Numbered from the stretch's first letter, positions 54,406-63,000 are shown. The stretch is 64,000 nucleotides of DNA from Brevibacillus sp. DP1.3A (GCF_013284245.2 NZ_CP085876.1:4552001-4616000); one strand, 5' to 3'. A program made the numbers and translations. The notes: generated by a model not told the origin, from the letters alone.

Positions 54406-54834
54406 ATGAAACGTCAGCAAATCGTGGAACAAGCCATGTTTGCCGCTTGGGGAGTCTCCCTGATCGCAACCGGAGGCAGTTTGTTTTTTTCAGAGGTGTT
54501 AAAGTACATACCGTGTGACCTGTGCTGGTACCAGCGAATCTTGATGTACCCGCTCGTCATCTTACTCGGGGTTGCCACCGCGAAGAAAGATGACAAGATC
54601 GCGTCGTACGCCTTGATTCTCTCCATCATAGGAGGTCTCACATCGCTGTATCATTACTCGATTCAAAAAATACCTGCCCTGCAAGATCTGGGTAGCGCTT
54701 GCGGCATTGTACCATGCAACACGGACTATATTAACTGGCTAGGCTTTATCACAATTCCGTTCCTTGCTCTCATTGCCTTCACCTTGATCAGCATCCTGCT
54801 TGTCATCGTTATGAAAAATGCAAAGGAGAAATGA
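54406..54834 (+). CDS. Disulfide oxidoreductase, BdbC/DsbB family
   Basis: 142 aa, four membrane helices. Periplasmic-side Cys pairs: PCDLCW (Cys37, Cys40) and ACGIVPC (Cys99, Cys104), the two pairs needed to pass electrons to quinone. A much longer frame begins 56 codons upstream, but only this ATG has a spaced GAGGTG and a natural DsbB N-terminus. It forms an operon with the thioredoxin-like gene 3 nt downstream. Confidence 0.92.
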   Translation: MKRQQIVEQAMFAAWGVSLIATGGSLFFSEVLKYIPCDLCWYQRILMYPLVILLGVATAKKDDKIASYALILSIIGGLTSLYHYSIQKIPALQDLGSACGIVPCNTDYINWLGFITIPFLALIAFTLISILLVIVMKNAKEK

Positions 54835-54837
54835 TTC

Positions 54838-55308
54838 ATGAAGAAAGTCATCTTTCTATCCATCCTTGTGGCTGCGCTCCTGATTGGTGCGATTGTGTAC
54901 GCTGACATTTCGAACCGTCAGCTTGCGGAAGGAAACCCTTACGGTAAAGCCAATTTGCACCCCGCTACTCTCGATCAATTGAGTGACCCGCTGTACGATA
55001 ATCTCATTATGCCTAATGAGCTCAAAGGTAAGCTCGATAATCAGGAGGACGCGTTTGTTTACTTTTACAGCCCGGTTTGTGAACATTGCAAAGCAACTAC
55101 CCCCGTCCTTGTACCAATCGTGAAAAGCTTGGACATCGATATGAAAAAGCTCAATTTGCTGGAATTTAACGCCAGCTATGGTGAATACAACATCGAATTC
55201 ACTCCGACCCTCGTTCATTACAAGGGCGGCAAGGAAGTAGCTCGACTCGTCGGTGGGCGTGAAGCAAGCGAATGGAAAAATTGGTTGGAAGAACAGAAAA
55301 AATCATAA
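54838..55308 (+). CDS. Membrane-anchored thioredoxin-like protein
   Basis: 156 aa. Membrane anchor in residues 4-22, then a thioredoxin fold with CEHC (Cys81, Cys84) after YFYSPV and cis-Pro in EFTPTLVHY. CEHC is not the usual CGPC or CPHC. It follows the BdbC-like gene directly and is most likely its oxidised partner in disulfide formation, taking the place of BdbD. A terminator follows. Confidence 0.88.
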   Translation: MKKVIFLSILVAALLIGAIVYADISNRQLAEGNPYGKANLHPATLDQLSDPLYDNLIMPNELKGKLDNQEDAFVYFYSPVCEHCKATTPVLVPIVKSLDIDMKKLNLLEFNASYGEYNIEFTPTLVHYKGGKEVARLVGGREASEWKNWLEEQKKS

Positions 55309-55317
55309 CATTTGGTA

Positions 55318-55350
55318 GCCTCCCACAATTCTTTGCGGGAGGCTCTTTTC
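55318..55350 (+). terminator. Intrinsic terminator
   Basis: GCCTCCC / GGGAGGC stem then TCTTTTC, directly after the thioredoxin-like gene. Confidence 0.8.
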
Positions 55351-55485
55351 ATATTGGACACACGTGACAAATATGTGAAGTTTTCCGTTCCCTTGGAAGA
55401 AATAGCCCGAACGAGTCATTAGGCTTTTCCAGTTATTTGCCTATAATGAGTACTGGGGATAATCCTTGAAAACGGAGGTAATCGC

Positions 55486-56355
55486 ATGACCCTCACTTAT
55501 TTCACTGAAACCTTTGGCTTTCGGGCGACATGGAATCCAGAGCTGATTCTTTTGACCTTCTTGATCGGTCTGGCTTATTTCTCGCTGACCGGACCATTAC
55601 GCCAAACTTTTCAAGATTCCACACCTGTTACACGAAAGCAAAAGACTTTTTTCACCCTCGGCTTACTTGGTTTTTACTTTAGTATGGGGAGTCCTTTGAA
55701 CGTAGCTGGGCATTTTTTGTTTAGTGCCCACATGCTGCAGCAATCGTTGCTCTATCTCGTAATGCCCTTGCTCCTCTTGGCAGGGACCCCGTCATGGTTG
55801 ATCCGCGGTCTGTTCTATCGCCGGGGGCTCAAGCTGTTCATGCGCATAGCGAGTCACCCGATACCAGCTATTCTCATGTTCAATGCCCTGTTCTCTTTTT
55901 ACCACATGCCCGTTATTTTAGACTTGGCAATGAACAACCTGGCCCTACATAATTTGATTCATTTACTGCTGCTGGTGACTGCGATTTTGATGTGGATGCC
56001 GGTTGTCGCACCGATACCGGAAATTCACCGTCTGTCGGAACTGCAAAAGCTTGCCTACATCTTTGCTAACGGCGTTTTAATTACGCCTGCATGCGCACTG
56101 ATTATTTTTTCAGCAACACCGTTGTATACGACATATGTAGACGGTCCTTCCATGCTCTGCGCTCCATTCTTTTCCACGCCGATCGACAAATCGATGTTTG
56201 CCGTTCCTCTTCTCCCTCTCGAGGATCAACGGCTGGGCGGAATTGTGATGAAGCTCATGCAGGAACTGACGTACGGAGTCGTCCTGGCTTACATCTTCTC
56301 TACCTGGTATCGAAAAGAAAAGAATCAGGAAGAGGACGGCCTCATGACGCCATAG
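55486..56355 (+). CDS. ctaG: Cytochrome c oxidase assembly factor CtaG
   Basis: 289 aa, about seven membrane helices, of the caa3-type CtaG family: FSMGSPLNVAGHFLFSAHMLQQSLLYLVMPLLLLAGTP with His residues that may bind copper, and LHNLIHLLLLVTAILMWMPV. Needed for caa3 oxidase Cu site assembly in B. subtilis. ATG with GGAGGT at 5-6 nt. The next genes are sco and a YtkA-like lipoprotein, which fit the same task. Confidence 0.93.
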   Translation: MTLTYFTETFGFRATWNPELILLTFLIGLAYFSLTGPLRQTFQDSTPVTRKQKTFFTLGLLGFYFSMGSPLNVAGHFLFSAHMLQQSLLYLVMPLLLLAGTPSWLIRGLFYRRGLKLFMRIASHPIPAILMFNALFSFYHMPVILDLAMNNLALHNLIHLLLLVTAILMWMPVVAPIPEIHRLSELQKLAYIFANGVLITPACALIIFSATPLYTTYVDGPSMLCAPFFSTPIDKSMFAVPLLPLEDQRLGGIVMKLMQELTYGVVLAYIFSTWYRKEKNQEEDGLMTP

Positions 56356-56389
56356 CCAAAAAGAAACAGAAAGGAGGCGCCACACACAC

Positions 56390-57001
56390 GTGAATATCGC
56401 CCCTGCTACCGCTATCCGAATCCGACGGTTGCTCTTGTTGTTACCCGTCCTTGTGCTTGTTGCTCTTGTCGCTTCTTGGGTTTGGTTCGGGCCCAAAAAC
56501 GCCCAGGCGAAATTACCTGATGTGACTTTGCAAACCATCGATGGACAATCCTATTCGCTAGCACCGCAAAAGAAAACGTTTCGCTTGGTAGAGCTGATTT
56601 ATACCCGTTGCCCGGATATTTGTCCCACGACAACGATAAAAATGGTTCAGCTACAAAAGCGCTTGCTCGAAGCAAACTTGATGGGGCAAGACGTTGAGTT
56701 TTTGACCATCACGATTGATCCACAAAACGACACCCCTGATGTCATGCGCTACTATGCCAAGCAGTTGGGGATACAAGAACAAGGCTGGACCCTGCTTTGG
56801 GGTGATGAGACAACGATCAAAACGGTTACAAATTCGCTTGGCTTTTTTGCCAATAAGATGGATGATGGATTTATCTCTCATACATCGAGTACGTATCTCG
56901 TGGATGATAACAATGCCGTCATTCAAAAATTCGGCATGGGAGACGATTTCGATCCCGAACAAATTTATCAGGAACTGTTGAAATTGAAGAAGGAAGGGTA
57001 A
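56390..57001 (+). CDS. SCO1/SenC family copper chaperone for cytochrome oxidase
   Basis: 203 aa. Membrane anchor at ~12-32, then the SCO thioredoxin fold with CPDIC (Cys74, Cys78), the copper-binding CX3C, and a late His in FISHTSST. GTG start; AAAGGAGG is about 12 nt away, rather far. Delivers copper to the CuA centre. Between ctaG and the YtkA-like gene. Confidence 0.93.
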   Translation: MNIAPATAIRIRRLLLLLPVLVLVALVASWVWFGPKNAQAKLPDVTLQTIDGQSYSLAPQKKTFRLVELIYTRCPDICPTTTIKMVQLQKRLLEANLMGQDVEFLTITIDPQNDTPDVMRYYAKQLGIQEQGWTLLWGDETTIKTVTNSLGFFANKMDDGFISHTSSTYLVDDNNAVIQKFGMGDDFDPEQIYQELLKLKKEG

Positions 57002-57007
57002 TCCAAC

Positions 57008-57781
57008 ATGAAACGTACGATGATTCTGCTCTTATCCATGCTTATGCTCCTTTTAGCCGCTTGTGGAAAAGAGAACGAGCAACAAGCTTTGCTACCTGGA
57101 TCTCCCGTCGAGGCTGCCTTTACATTGGAACCAAAGGAGCTTGTAGCGGGCGACACAGTTACCTTCTCCGTTAAAGTTACACAAGATGGCCAACCCGTGG
57201 ATGATGCCAAGGAAGTGAAGTTCGAATGGTGGAAAGATGGGCAAGAAAAGCATGAAACGATCCCGGCTTTGCTACAAGGAGACGGTGTCTACACGGCCCA
57301 ACAAACCATTAGCGAGCCAGGTTCTTATTTTGTCTACTACCATGTAACGGCACGTGATTTCCACAATATGCAGAAGACACCGTTTACCGTAAACAACAAG
57401 ACTGGCGAGACGACTGGGGCAACGCCATCCGCACCTCCAGCTGACGCAGGTCAGTCACATGATCATGGGGCGGCAGGTCACGCGAATGGTGAAACAGTTG
57501 ATTATCATTTCTCTCCAGCCGACAATATTCAAGTGGCAACACCAGCTGCTCTCACCGTTCATCTGATGAAAGACAACAAAGCGTTGGACAAAGCGACAGT
57601 CAAATTCGAGTTCTGGCTGGGAAATGACGAGAAGCACAGCTTCGTCGATGCAACGGAAACTGCGACAGGCCAGTATGAAGGCAACGTACAGTTCCCCACT
57701 GCCGGAGATTATACAGTGAAGGTTCATGTGGAAAAAGGAGACATTCATGATCACAAGGATTTCTCACTCTCCATAAAATAA
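57008..57781 (+). CDS. YtkA/FixH-like lipoprotein with two YtkA domains
   Basis: 257 aa. Lipoprotein signal, lipobox LLLAAC (Cys19). Two repeats of a YtkA-like beta-sandwich: about 35-125 (VEAAFTLEPKELVAGDTVTFSV ... GDGVYTAQQTISEPGSYFVYYHV) and 165-257 (DNIQVATPAALTVHLM ... TGQYEGNVQFPTAGDYTVKVHV), joined by a His-rich loop (SHDHGAAGH). Likely copper handling or oxidase assembly. Six nt after sco. Confidence 0.85.
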   Translation: MKRTMILLLSMLMLLLAACGKENEQQALLPGSPVEAAFTLEPKELVAGDTVTFSVKVTQDGQPVDDAKEVKFEWWKDGQEKHETIPALLQGDGVYTAQQTISEPGSYFVYYHVTARDFHNMQKTPFTVNNKTGETTGATPSAPPADAGQSHDHGAAGHANGETVDYHFSPADNIQVATPAALTVHLMKDNKALDKATVKFEFWLGNDEKHSFVDATETATGQYEGNVQFPTAGDYTVKVHVEKGDIHDHKDFSLSIK

Positions 57782-57794
57782 GTCCTTCAAAATA

Positions 57795-57826
57795 AAAAGG
57801 CCATCCTCCCCGGGAATGGCCTTTTT
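57795..57826. terminator. Bidirectional intrinsic terminator
   Basis: AAAAAGGCCAT / ATGGCCTTTTT, 11-bp stem, ends the ctaG-sco-ytkA operon and the collagen-like gene. Confidence 0.9.
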
Positions 57827-57840
57827 GCTCGTAAATGGAG

Positions 57841-58182
57841 TCAACATGTAAAATAAGCGATTCGATCCAAGTCTGTCCCGTAATACTGCCATCGATTCCC
57901 TCTCCAGCGATAACCGGATACAGAGTTACGACTGACATAGACGGGGTAAAACCAGAAAGAGCGACCATTTCGCAGCCAAACATACGTGTAACGATATAAA
58001 CAGGGGTAAAATCCGCCAGCATCGATCCGGCGTGTTCCCCCATAGCCTCTTGCTCCCGGTGCACTTGGCGTCCTGCTCGGTGGAGGACCTGGTGGCGGAG
58101 GGGGAAAACCTCCCGGTGAACCAGGGGAACCTTGATAACCTGGGGAACCTTCTGGACCGCCAGGGGGAAATTGATATGACAT
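57841..58182 (-). CDS. Small protein with collagen-like Gly-Pro N-terminus
   Basis: 113 aa. Residues 7-47 are Gly/Pro/Ser rich with irregular triplets (PGGPEGSPGYQGSPGSPGGF, then a run of Pro). Residues 56-113 are Tyr/Arg/Trp rich with two Cys (GGFYPCLYRYTYVWLRNGRS, RWRGNRWQYYGTDLD) and no known domain. No signal peptide. ATG with GGAGGTGA upstream. Might be a spore surface protein, by composition only. Confidence 0.75.
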   Translation of the reverse strand: MSYQFPPGGPEGSPGYQGSPGSPGGFPPPPPGPPPSRTPSAPGARGYGGTRRIDAGGFYPCLYRYTYVWLRNGRSFWFYPVYVSRNSVSGYRWRGNRWQYYGTDLDRIAYFTC

Positions 58183-58221
58183 GACGTGTCACCTCCTACT
58201 AGTCTCCCTATAGGAAATGCA

Positions 58222-58250
58222 GCAAACGCACAGATGGTATGTGCGTTTGC
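58222..58250. repeat. Perfect 11-bp inverted repeat upstream of the collagen-like gene
   Basis: GCAAACGCACA / TGTGCGTTTGC with a 7-nt loop. No T-run follows on either strand, so it does not look like an intrinsic terminator. It lies in the promoter region of the minus-strand gene that starts at 58182. Confidence 0.7.
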
Positions 58251-58330
58251 CCGCCGTCATTCACCTATTTTTTCCGCAATAGCCTGTATGCAAATCCCTT
58301 GTCCGCACCCTTTCAGGCGTCCCCACTCTT

Positions 58331-59491
58331 TCATCCTTTCCGATTGCTTAGATTGGCTGTTACTCTGCACAAAAATTGTACAGTCTCTCCCATTTTCAAC
58401 CGATTCGATCCTTTTACGAGGAAGGCTGTATCTGGCTTCAGCTGTTTTGCTAGACGACGATGCAAGCCTGCCTTGCTCAAACAATGCCTGACCCGATTTG
58501 CCGGAAAACCGGAGAGAATCGCTGCTCTGGCAATATACCTAGCACTTCTCCCCAGCGTATATAAGTAGTCTACATTTTTTTGACTCAAATATTTCCCGAC
58601 ATCCTCGTGACCTTTCACGTCGTATTTGCCCATTTCCAGCATACTGGCGAGCACCGCGATCTTTGTGGTATGTCCTACCTGGCTTAATACATCAATCGCT
58701 GCCTTGGCCGCATCCGGATTCGAGCTGTAGGTATCATCCAGCACCTGAATGTTATTCGCGAATCGATAGCTGGTTAGTCGTTTTCGTTGTCCGCGAAACT
58801 GGCTTAACCCGCGACGAATATCATCGACGGGAATCCCCATCGTATGCGCGACTGCGATAGCAGCCAACGCGTTGTACAAATTATGCTCGCCGGGAATAGG
58901 AACAAAAAATGACTCCTTCTCTCCACGCAAAGAACATTCGAATCGAAACCCATTGCCCTCTATTTTCGTTCGCCCCGCCTTATAGTCCGCCTCCTGCTCC
59001 TTGCCAAATGTCACGACTTTTCCCGTGAACGAACCCAGGTAAGGCTGTTGAATGAACTCGCGAGAAAAGGGACAGTCCCCATTCAGAAAAATGGTTCCCG
59101 TGGGTTTCATATGACGAATTAACTCCGTTTTTGCTAATGCCAGCTGCCTAGCATCACCGCCAAAATTTCCGATATGAGCCGTGCCAATGTTCGTGATGAC
59201 TCCCATCGACGGCTGTATGATTTTGCAATGCTGTCGCAAATGACCACGTCGATAAATACCATACTCAAGCACTGCGGCCTTGTGCTCGTCCCGAATTCTT
59301 TTGGTGTGCGCTCTTGTATTTCCCAGGAAGTTCTTGTTGTACATCGATTTATATGTGGGCATGCGTTGATTCAGGATGGTATAGATCATTTCCTTTGTCG
59401 TGGTCTTCCCTGCACTTCCTGTCACAGCGATAACGGGCTTGTCGAGAATCAGTGTCTTTACCGGTACAGCAGCTCTTCTCTTCTTTTTCAC
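58331..59491 (-). CDS. MurF-like Mur ligase lacking the N-terminal UDP-sugar domain
   Basis: About 386 aa from GTG 59491 (AAAGGGGTGA at 5 nt). The P-loop TGSAGKTTTKE starts at residue 24, whereas in MurF it follows a ~100-residue domain that is missing here. Other MurF-like parts: NKNFLGN, ITNIGTAHIGNFGG, GEHNLYNALAAIAVA, LDDTYSSNPDAAKAAID. It should make an ATP-driven amide bond, but not bind UDP-MurNAc-peptide in the normal way. It is back to back with a CapA-like gene, 157 nt apart. Alternative: a divergent cell-wall amino-acid ligase. Confidence 0.85.
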   Translation of the reverse strand: MKKKRRAAVPVKTLILDKPVIAVTGSAGKTTTKEMIYTILNQRMPTYKSMYNKNFLGNTRAHTKRIRDEHKAAVLEYGIYRRGHLRQHCKIIQPSMGVITNIGTAHIGNFGGDARQLALAKTELIRHMKPTGTIFLNGDCPFSREFIQQPYLGSFTGKVVTFGKEQEADYKAGRTKIEGNGFRFECSLRGEKESFFVPIPGEHNLYNALAAIAVAHTMGIPVDDIRRGLSQFRGQRKRLTSYRFANNIQVLDDTYSSNPDAAKAAIDVLSQVGHTTKIAVLASMLEMGKYDVKGHEDVGKYLSQKNVDYLYTLGRSARYIARAAILSGFPANRVRHCLSKAGLHRRLAKQLKPDTAFLVKGSNRLKMGETVQFLCRVTANLSNRKG

Positions 59492-59648
59492 GGGCATCAC
59501 CCCTTTGCCTCGTTCTTCTCTCGATCAGCTTTCCTATTGTATGAACGGCATAGACAGCCTGTATAGACCATTATCTATGAAAACGTTCCGCTACTATCCA
59601 AATCAGACGGACGACTTCTGGAATAGAGTAGGAGGGGAGGTGAAGCGC

Positions 59649-60716
59649 ATGAAAAAAAAGGCCACCATCGCCGCTGTAGGCGACATCCTGATGTGGAAAG
59701 AACAGGTGGCAACTGCCAGACTGCCTGGTACAGATCAATTCACTTTTACGGATATGTTTCATCCCGTGACACCGATTCTCTCAGCGGCAGATCTCACGAT
59801 TGGCAATTTAGAAACCACCTTTTCCGGGAAAACGCAGCCCTATCAAATCGGTTCGGCACGAACCGGTTACCCTCGCTTCAACTGTCCAGATGAATTGGCT
59901 CGGGACTTGAAAACATCTGGCTTTGACGTATTGACTACAGTGAATAACCACTGTCTGGATGGCGGAGTAACCGGACTTTGCCGAACCCTTGATGTTTTGG
60001 ATCGATACAAGCTTGCTCATACCGGAACCTATCGAAGCCGTGAGGAGGCAAATACCTACCTGATTAAGGAGGTAAACGGCATTCGCATCGCTATGCTTGC
60101 ATACACCTACGGGACAAACAAGCAGGTGATCCCCGCTCATACGCCATGGATCGTCCGACTTCTTCATCTTGACACGATATTATCCGACCTGAGAAAAGTC
60201 CGTCCTCTCGTCGATGTTGTGATCATCTCCCTTCACTTTGGGATTGAATTCCGCTATACACCAACGATGCGCCAGCGACAGCTCGTACAAAGCCTGCTCG
60301 ACAACGGCGCTGATATCATCCTCGGAGCTCATCCACATGTTCTGCAGCCTGTTGTCACCCCGAGTATCACGACTGCTCACGGAACCAAGAGACAAACACT
60401 AGTCGCGTATTCATTGGGCAATTTCACATCAGAGAAAATGCTCTCGTTTGATCAATCTCAGTGCGGAGCAATCCTGCGATTTACTGTCGAGAAGGATGAG
60501 AGGAATCAGATTTCACTCGAGCAAATTTCGGTCATCCCGACGTTTTCGCAACGATATGTAAGTCAAGGGCGTATATGCTTTCGTGTCATCCCCATGCGTT
60601 CGTATCTAAAAAGCCCTGATCTGTATGGGCGACCCCTGCAGAGAAAAAAGCTCCAGTTGCTGTGGAATCGCGCCATCCGCATCATAGGTAGAGCGCGGGG
60701 CGTATTGATTGAATAA
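59649..60716 (+). CDS. CapA-like metallophosphatase-fold protein
   Basis: 355 aa from ATG 59649 with GGAGGTGA at 5 nt; the frame open further upstream overlaps the ligase gene. PGA_cap domain: TIAAVGDILMW (Asp12), IGNLETTFSG, TVNNHCLDGG, SLHFGIEFRYTPTMRQRQL, GAHPHVLQPV, and SLGNFTSE. No membrane anchor, unlike PgsA/CapA of the poly-gamma-glutamate capsule. Probably a metal-dependent hydrolase acting together with the divergent MurF-like ligase. Confidence 0.87.
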   Translation: MKKKATIAAVGDILMWKEQVATARLPGTDQFTFTDMFHPVTPILSAADLTIGNLETTFSGKTQPYQIGSARTGYPRFNCPDELARDLKTSGFDVLTTVNNHCLDGGVTGLCRTLDVLDRYKLAHTGTYRSREEANTYLIKEVNGIRIAMLAYTYGTNKQVIPAHTPWIVRLLHLDTILSDLRKVRPLVDVVIISLHFGIEFRYTPTMRQRQLVQSLLDNGADIILGAHPHVLQPVVTPSITTAHGTKRQTLVAYSLGNFTSEKMLSFDQSQCGAILRFTVEKDERNQISLEQISVIPTFSQRYVSQGRICFRVIPMRSYLKSPDLYGRPLQRKKLQLLWNRAIRIIGRARGVLIE

Positions 60717-60720
60717 CACC

Positions 60721-60751
60721 GGAGCAAACGAGGGAGCGGGCAGTTTGCTCC
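60721..60751 (+). terminator. Probable terminator after the capA-like gene
   Basis: GGAGCAAAC / GTTTGCTCC stem, 13-nt loop, followed by a pyrimidine run (CTACCCTTCCTCTTTT) rather than pure T. Confidence 0.5.
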
Positions 60752-60816
60752 CTACCCTTCCTCTTTTCCTTTATAGATCCGGATTGACGATTCACAGAAC
60801 ATTTTGGTAAAATTCT

Positions 60817-60852
60817 TTTGTAACTAACAAACTTACTTTAGATAGTTACAAA
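60817..60852. promoter_or_regulatory. Perfect 10-bp inverted repeat before the GNAT gene
   Basis: TTTGTAACTA and TAGTTACAAA with a 16-nt spacer. The right arm touches the AAAGGAGAG ribosome site, so a bound protein could block transcription or translation. Confidence 0.7.
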
Positions 60853-60867
60853 GGAGAGATGACCTGC

Positions 60868-61836
60868 ATGATCACCGTTCGCCGTATCCACTCGGAGGAT
60901 TTACCTGCATTTCTTGCCTACCCGTACCATCCTGCGTCCGTTCAGGATGATGTAGCTGCTTACCTCGACAAAATGTTCACACAAGGAGCCATGCGTCAGG
61001 ACTGGTGCTTCGTTCTGGAGGTACAGGGTGAGATCACTGGTCGTCTTGCCTTCTGGACATTGCCTAGCAGTAATCAAGCGACTGATTTGGTATTGTGGGA
61101 GCTTCCATGGAAAGAAACAGAATGTCCTTCGCTCGGTGCTCATTTCTTACGCGAAGTCTTTACACTCATGGCAGGGAATCTTTCGGAGAAAATCGGTTAT
61201 GTTCTGGATTCACCTTCCTCCTCTCCCCAATGGCAAACGGATCACCAGGAGCGGAGAAATGTTCTGGAAGCGCTCGGCTTTCGAATTAGCCGGGAAACAA
61301 ACCGCTTCGAATGGCATGCTCCGATTGATGCAACTGTTATACCATCAAACGAAACGCATGATCCCATCGTGTATCGCAGTCTTCCTGAGGTTGGCGAGGC
61401 TGCATTTATGGATGCCATCATGCGCGTCTCACAATTCACCCACGATCAACAAATTGCAGAGGAGCGCATGGAAAAAGGCCCACTAGCCCAAGCAAAGGAA
61501 ATGTTCCAAGATTTACAACAAATGAAGTACGAACCGGAATGGTGGCAGCTTGCCTATACAGCAAAAAATGAGCTTATTGGTTTTTTGATGCCTACGGTCA
61601 GCCCTACCTTTGCCACGATTGGATACATAGGTGTTCTCCCCGAGCAAAGAGGACACGGCTATATAGATCGATTGCTGAAGCAGGCCACAGACGTTCTTGT
61701 ACAAGCAGGAGAAACGTACATCCGCGCAGATACCGATGTAAAAAACACGCCAATGGCCAAAGCCTTTTTACGTGCTGGATACCACCAGTTTGCCAGTCGC
61801 CAAGAATTTTCCCTGGATCGCAGCTTGTTGCTCTAA
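60868..61836 (+). CDS. GNAT family N-acetyltransferase, long two-domain form
   Basis: About 322 aa. The C-terminal GNAT core is clear: IGYIGVLPEQRGHGYIDRLLKQA and RADTDVKNTPMAKAFLRAGY. The N-terminal 180 residues (MITVRRIHSEDLPAF) form a weaker GNAT-like fold. An earlier ATG three codons upstream is possible; spacing favours neither clearly. Preceded by the perfect inverted repeat. The substrate is unknown. Confidence 0.82.
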   Translation: MITVRRIHSEDLPAFLAYPYHPASVQDDVAAYLDKMFTQGAMRQDWCFVLEVQGEITGRLAFWTLPSSNQATDLVLWELPWKETECPSLGAHFLREVFTLMAGNLSEKIGYVLDSPSSSPQWQTDHQERRNVLEALGFRISRETNRFEWHAPIDATVIPSNETHDPIVYRSLPEVGEAAFMDAIMRVSQFTHDQQIAEERMEKGPLAQAKEMFQDLQQMKYEPEWWQLAYTAKNELIGFLMPTVSPTFATIGYIGVLPEQRGHGYIDRLLKQATDVLVQAGETYIRADTDVKNTPMAKAFLRAGYHQFASRQEFSLDRSLLL

Positions 61837-61845
61837 CAGACATAC

Positions 61846-61882
61846 AAAAAAGGGGGCGATTGCAATAGCAATCACTCCCCCC
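61846..61882 (-). terminator. Intrinsic terminator of carD
   Basis: GGGGG-GATTGC / GCAATC-CCCCC hairpin with TTTTTTG on the minus strand. Confidence 0.85.
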
Positions 61883-61905
61883 TGCTTCCCCTGTTTGGAC
61901 AATAT

Positions 61906-62409
61906 TTATGGGACAATCTCAGACATTTCTTCTGGGCATACAGCTTGCTTTAGCATTTCTGTTGCCTGTTCCGTATCTACGTCTTTTACCAATTCGATCT
62001 CACTAATGAGTAGCTGCTGCGCATTATCCAGCATCACTTTGTCACTCGTTCCCAACACTTTTTCTTTACTCATACCAACCAAATCGCGAATGACCTCAGA
62101 TTGCTCGTAAATATCGCCACTCTTCATTTTTTCTGTATGAAGCTTGTAGCGCTGCGCTGCATTCAAGGCGGTGTCGCGTTGCCCCTCTCGCATGGCGGCC
62201 AAAACATTCTCCAGAATGTCGGCTTCGACCACCTTTCGAATACCAAGAGCGGACATCTTTTCAACCGGGACCATGATGTTTAACTCTTTCAGCAGCATGT
62301 TGAGCACATAATAGAGGTGTTTTTCACCCAGAAATTCTTTCTCCTCCATCGCCTCGATTACGCCTGCTCCGTGCATCGGATAAAAAACCTTGTCTCCAAC
62401 TTGAAACAT
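61906..62409 (-). CDS. CarD/CdnL-type RNA polymerase-binding regulator
   Basis: 167 aa from ATG 62409 with AAGGAGGT at 6-7 nt. N-terminal RNAP-interacting domain FQVGDKVFYPMHGAGVIEAMEEKEFLGEKHLYYVL, then an all-helical C-terminal part (REGQRDTALNAAQRYKLHTEKMKSGD). CarD binds the beta subunit and stabilises open complexes. Widespread as YdeB in Bacillales. Own terminator. Confidence 0.92.
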   Translation of the reverse strand: MFQVGDKVFYPMHGAGVIEAMEEKEFLGEKHLYYVLNMLLKELNIMVPVEKMSALGIRKVVEADILENVLAAMREGQRDTALNAAQRYKLHTEKMKSGDIYEQSEVIRDLVGMSKEKVLGTSDKVMLDNAQQLLISEIELVKDVDTEQATEMLKQAVCPEEMSEIVP

Positions 62410-62511
62410 ACGTCCACCTCCTTCAAAGCAATCTATAACCATTATAACACAAATATCGAATTTAAAATTTTTTATTTTATCATGACGTTTAAAATCAAGT
62501 CAATAAAAAAT

Positions 62512-62979
62512 TTACATCTTACTCATTGAGCGTTTCTGTTGCCATTCGCCGCCTAGTTTAAATACGATCACACCCCCGACAATGACCAGAACCCCAAACA
62601 ATTGCGTAAAAGTAATTGGCACTTGAACTAACCCTAACCAGCCGATTGAATCCGACCATAAAGCAAAGCCAAGCTGGGCAGTGAGAACAATGGAGATGGC
62701 ATACGTTGGGCCAAGCAGTCTCATCCCTTGCACCAGGCAAAAGACCACCCCGACACCGATCATGCCGCTGAACCAGTACCACGGCTGCATAACTGGAAGC
62801 GAAAACAACTGATTTCCTTCGAATATGAGCCCCATCGTCAAAGACGACAGAAATCCCATCCCAAGCACAAGTGTCGTCGTAGTCCATGTTCCTGCCTGTT
62901 CACTTACTTTTCTGTTGAAAATATTTTGCAAGCTGACCAACAAGCCAGCCACTAACGCGAAAAATAGCCCGACTACCAT
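62512..62979 (-). CDS. DUF606 (YdcZ) DMT-type membrane half-transporter
   Basis: 155 aa, five membrane helices. LFFALVAGLLVSLQNIFNRKVSEQAG start and GPTYAISIVLTAQLGFALWSDSIGWLG are the family's repeats. Such halves usually come in pairs. Third in a row after the other half (63723) and the Crp-type regulator. Substrate unknown. Confidence 0.87.
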   Translation of the reverse strand: MVVGLFFALVAGLLVSLQNIFNRKVSEQAGTWTTTTLVLGMGFLSSLTMGLIFEGNQLFSLPVMQPWYWFSGMIGVGVVFCLVQGMRLLGPTYAISIVLTAQLGFALWSDSIGWLGLVQVPITFTQLFGVLVIVGGVIVFKLGGEWQQKRSMSKM

Positions 62980-63000
62980 GTTTTTGACACTCCTGTCTCA

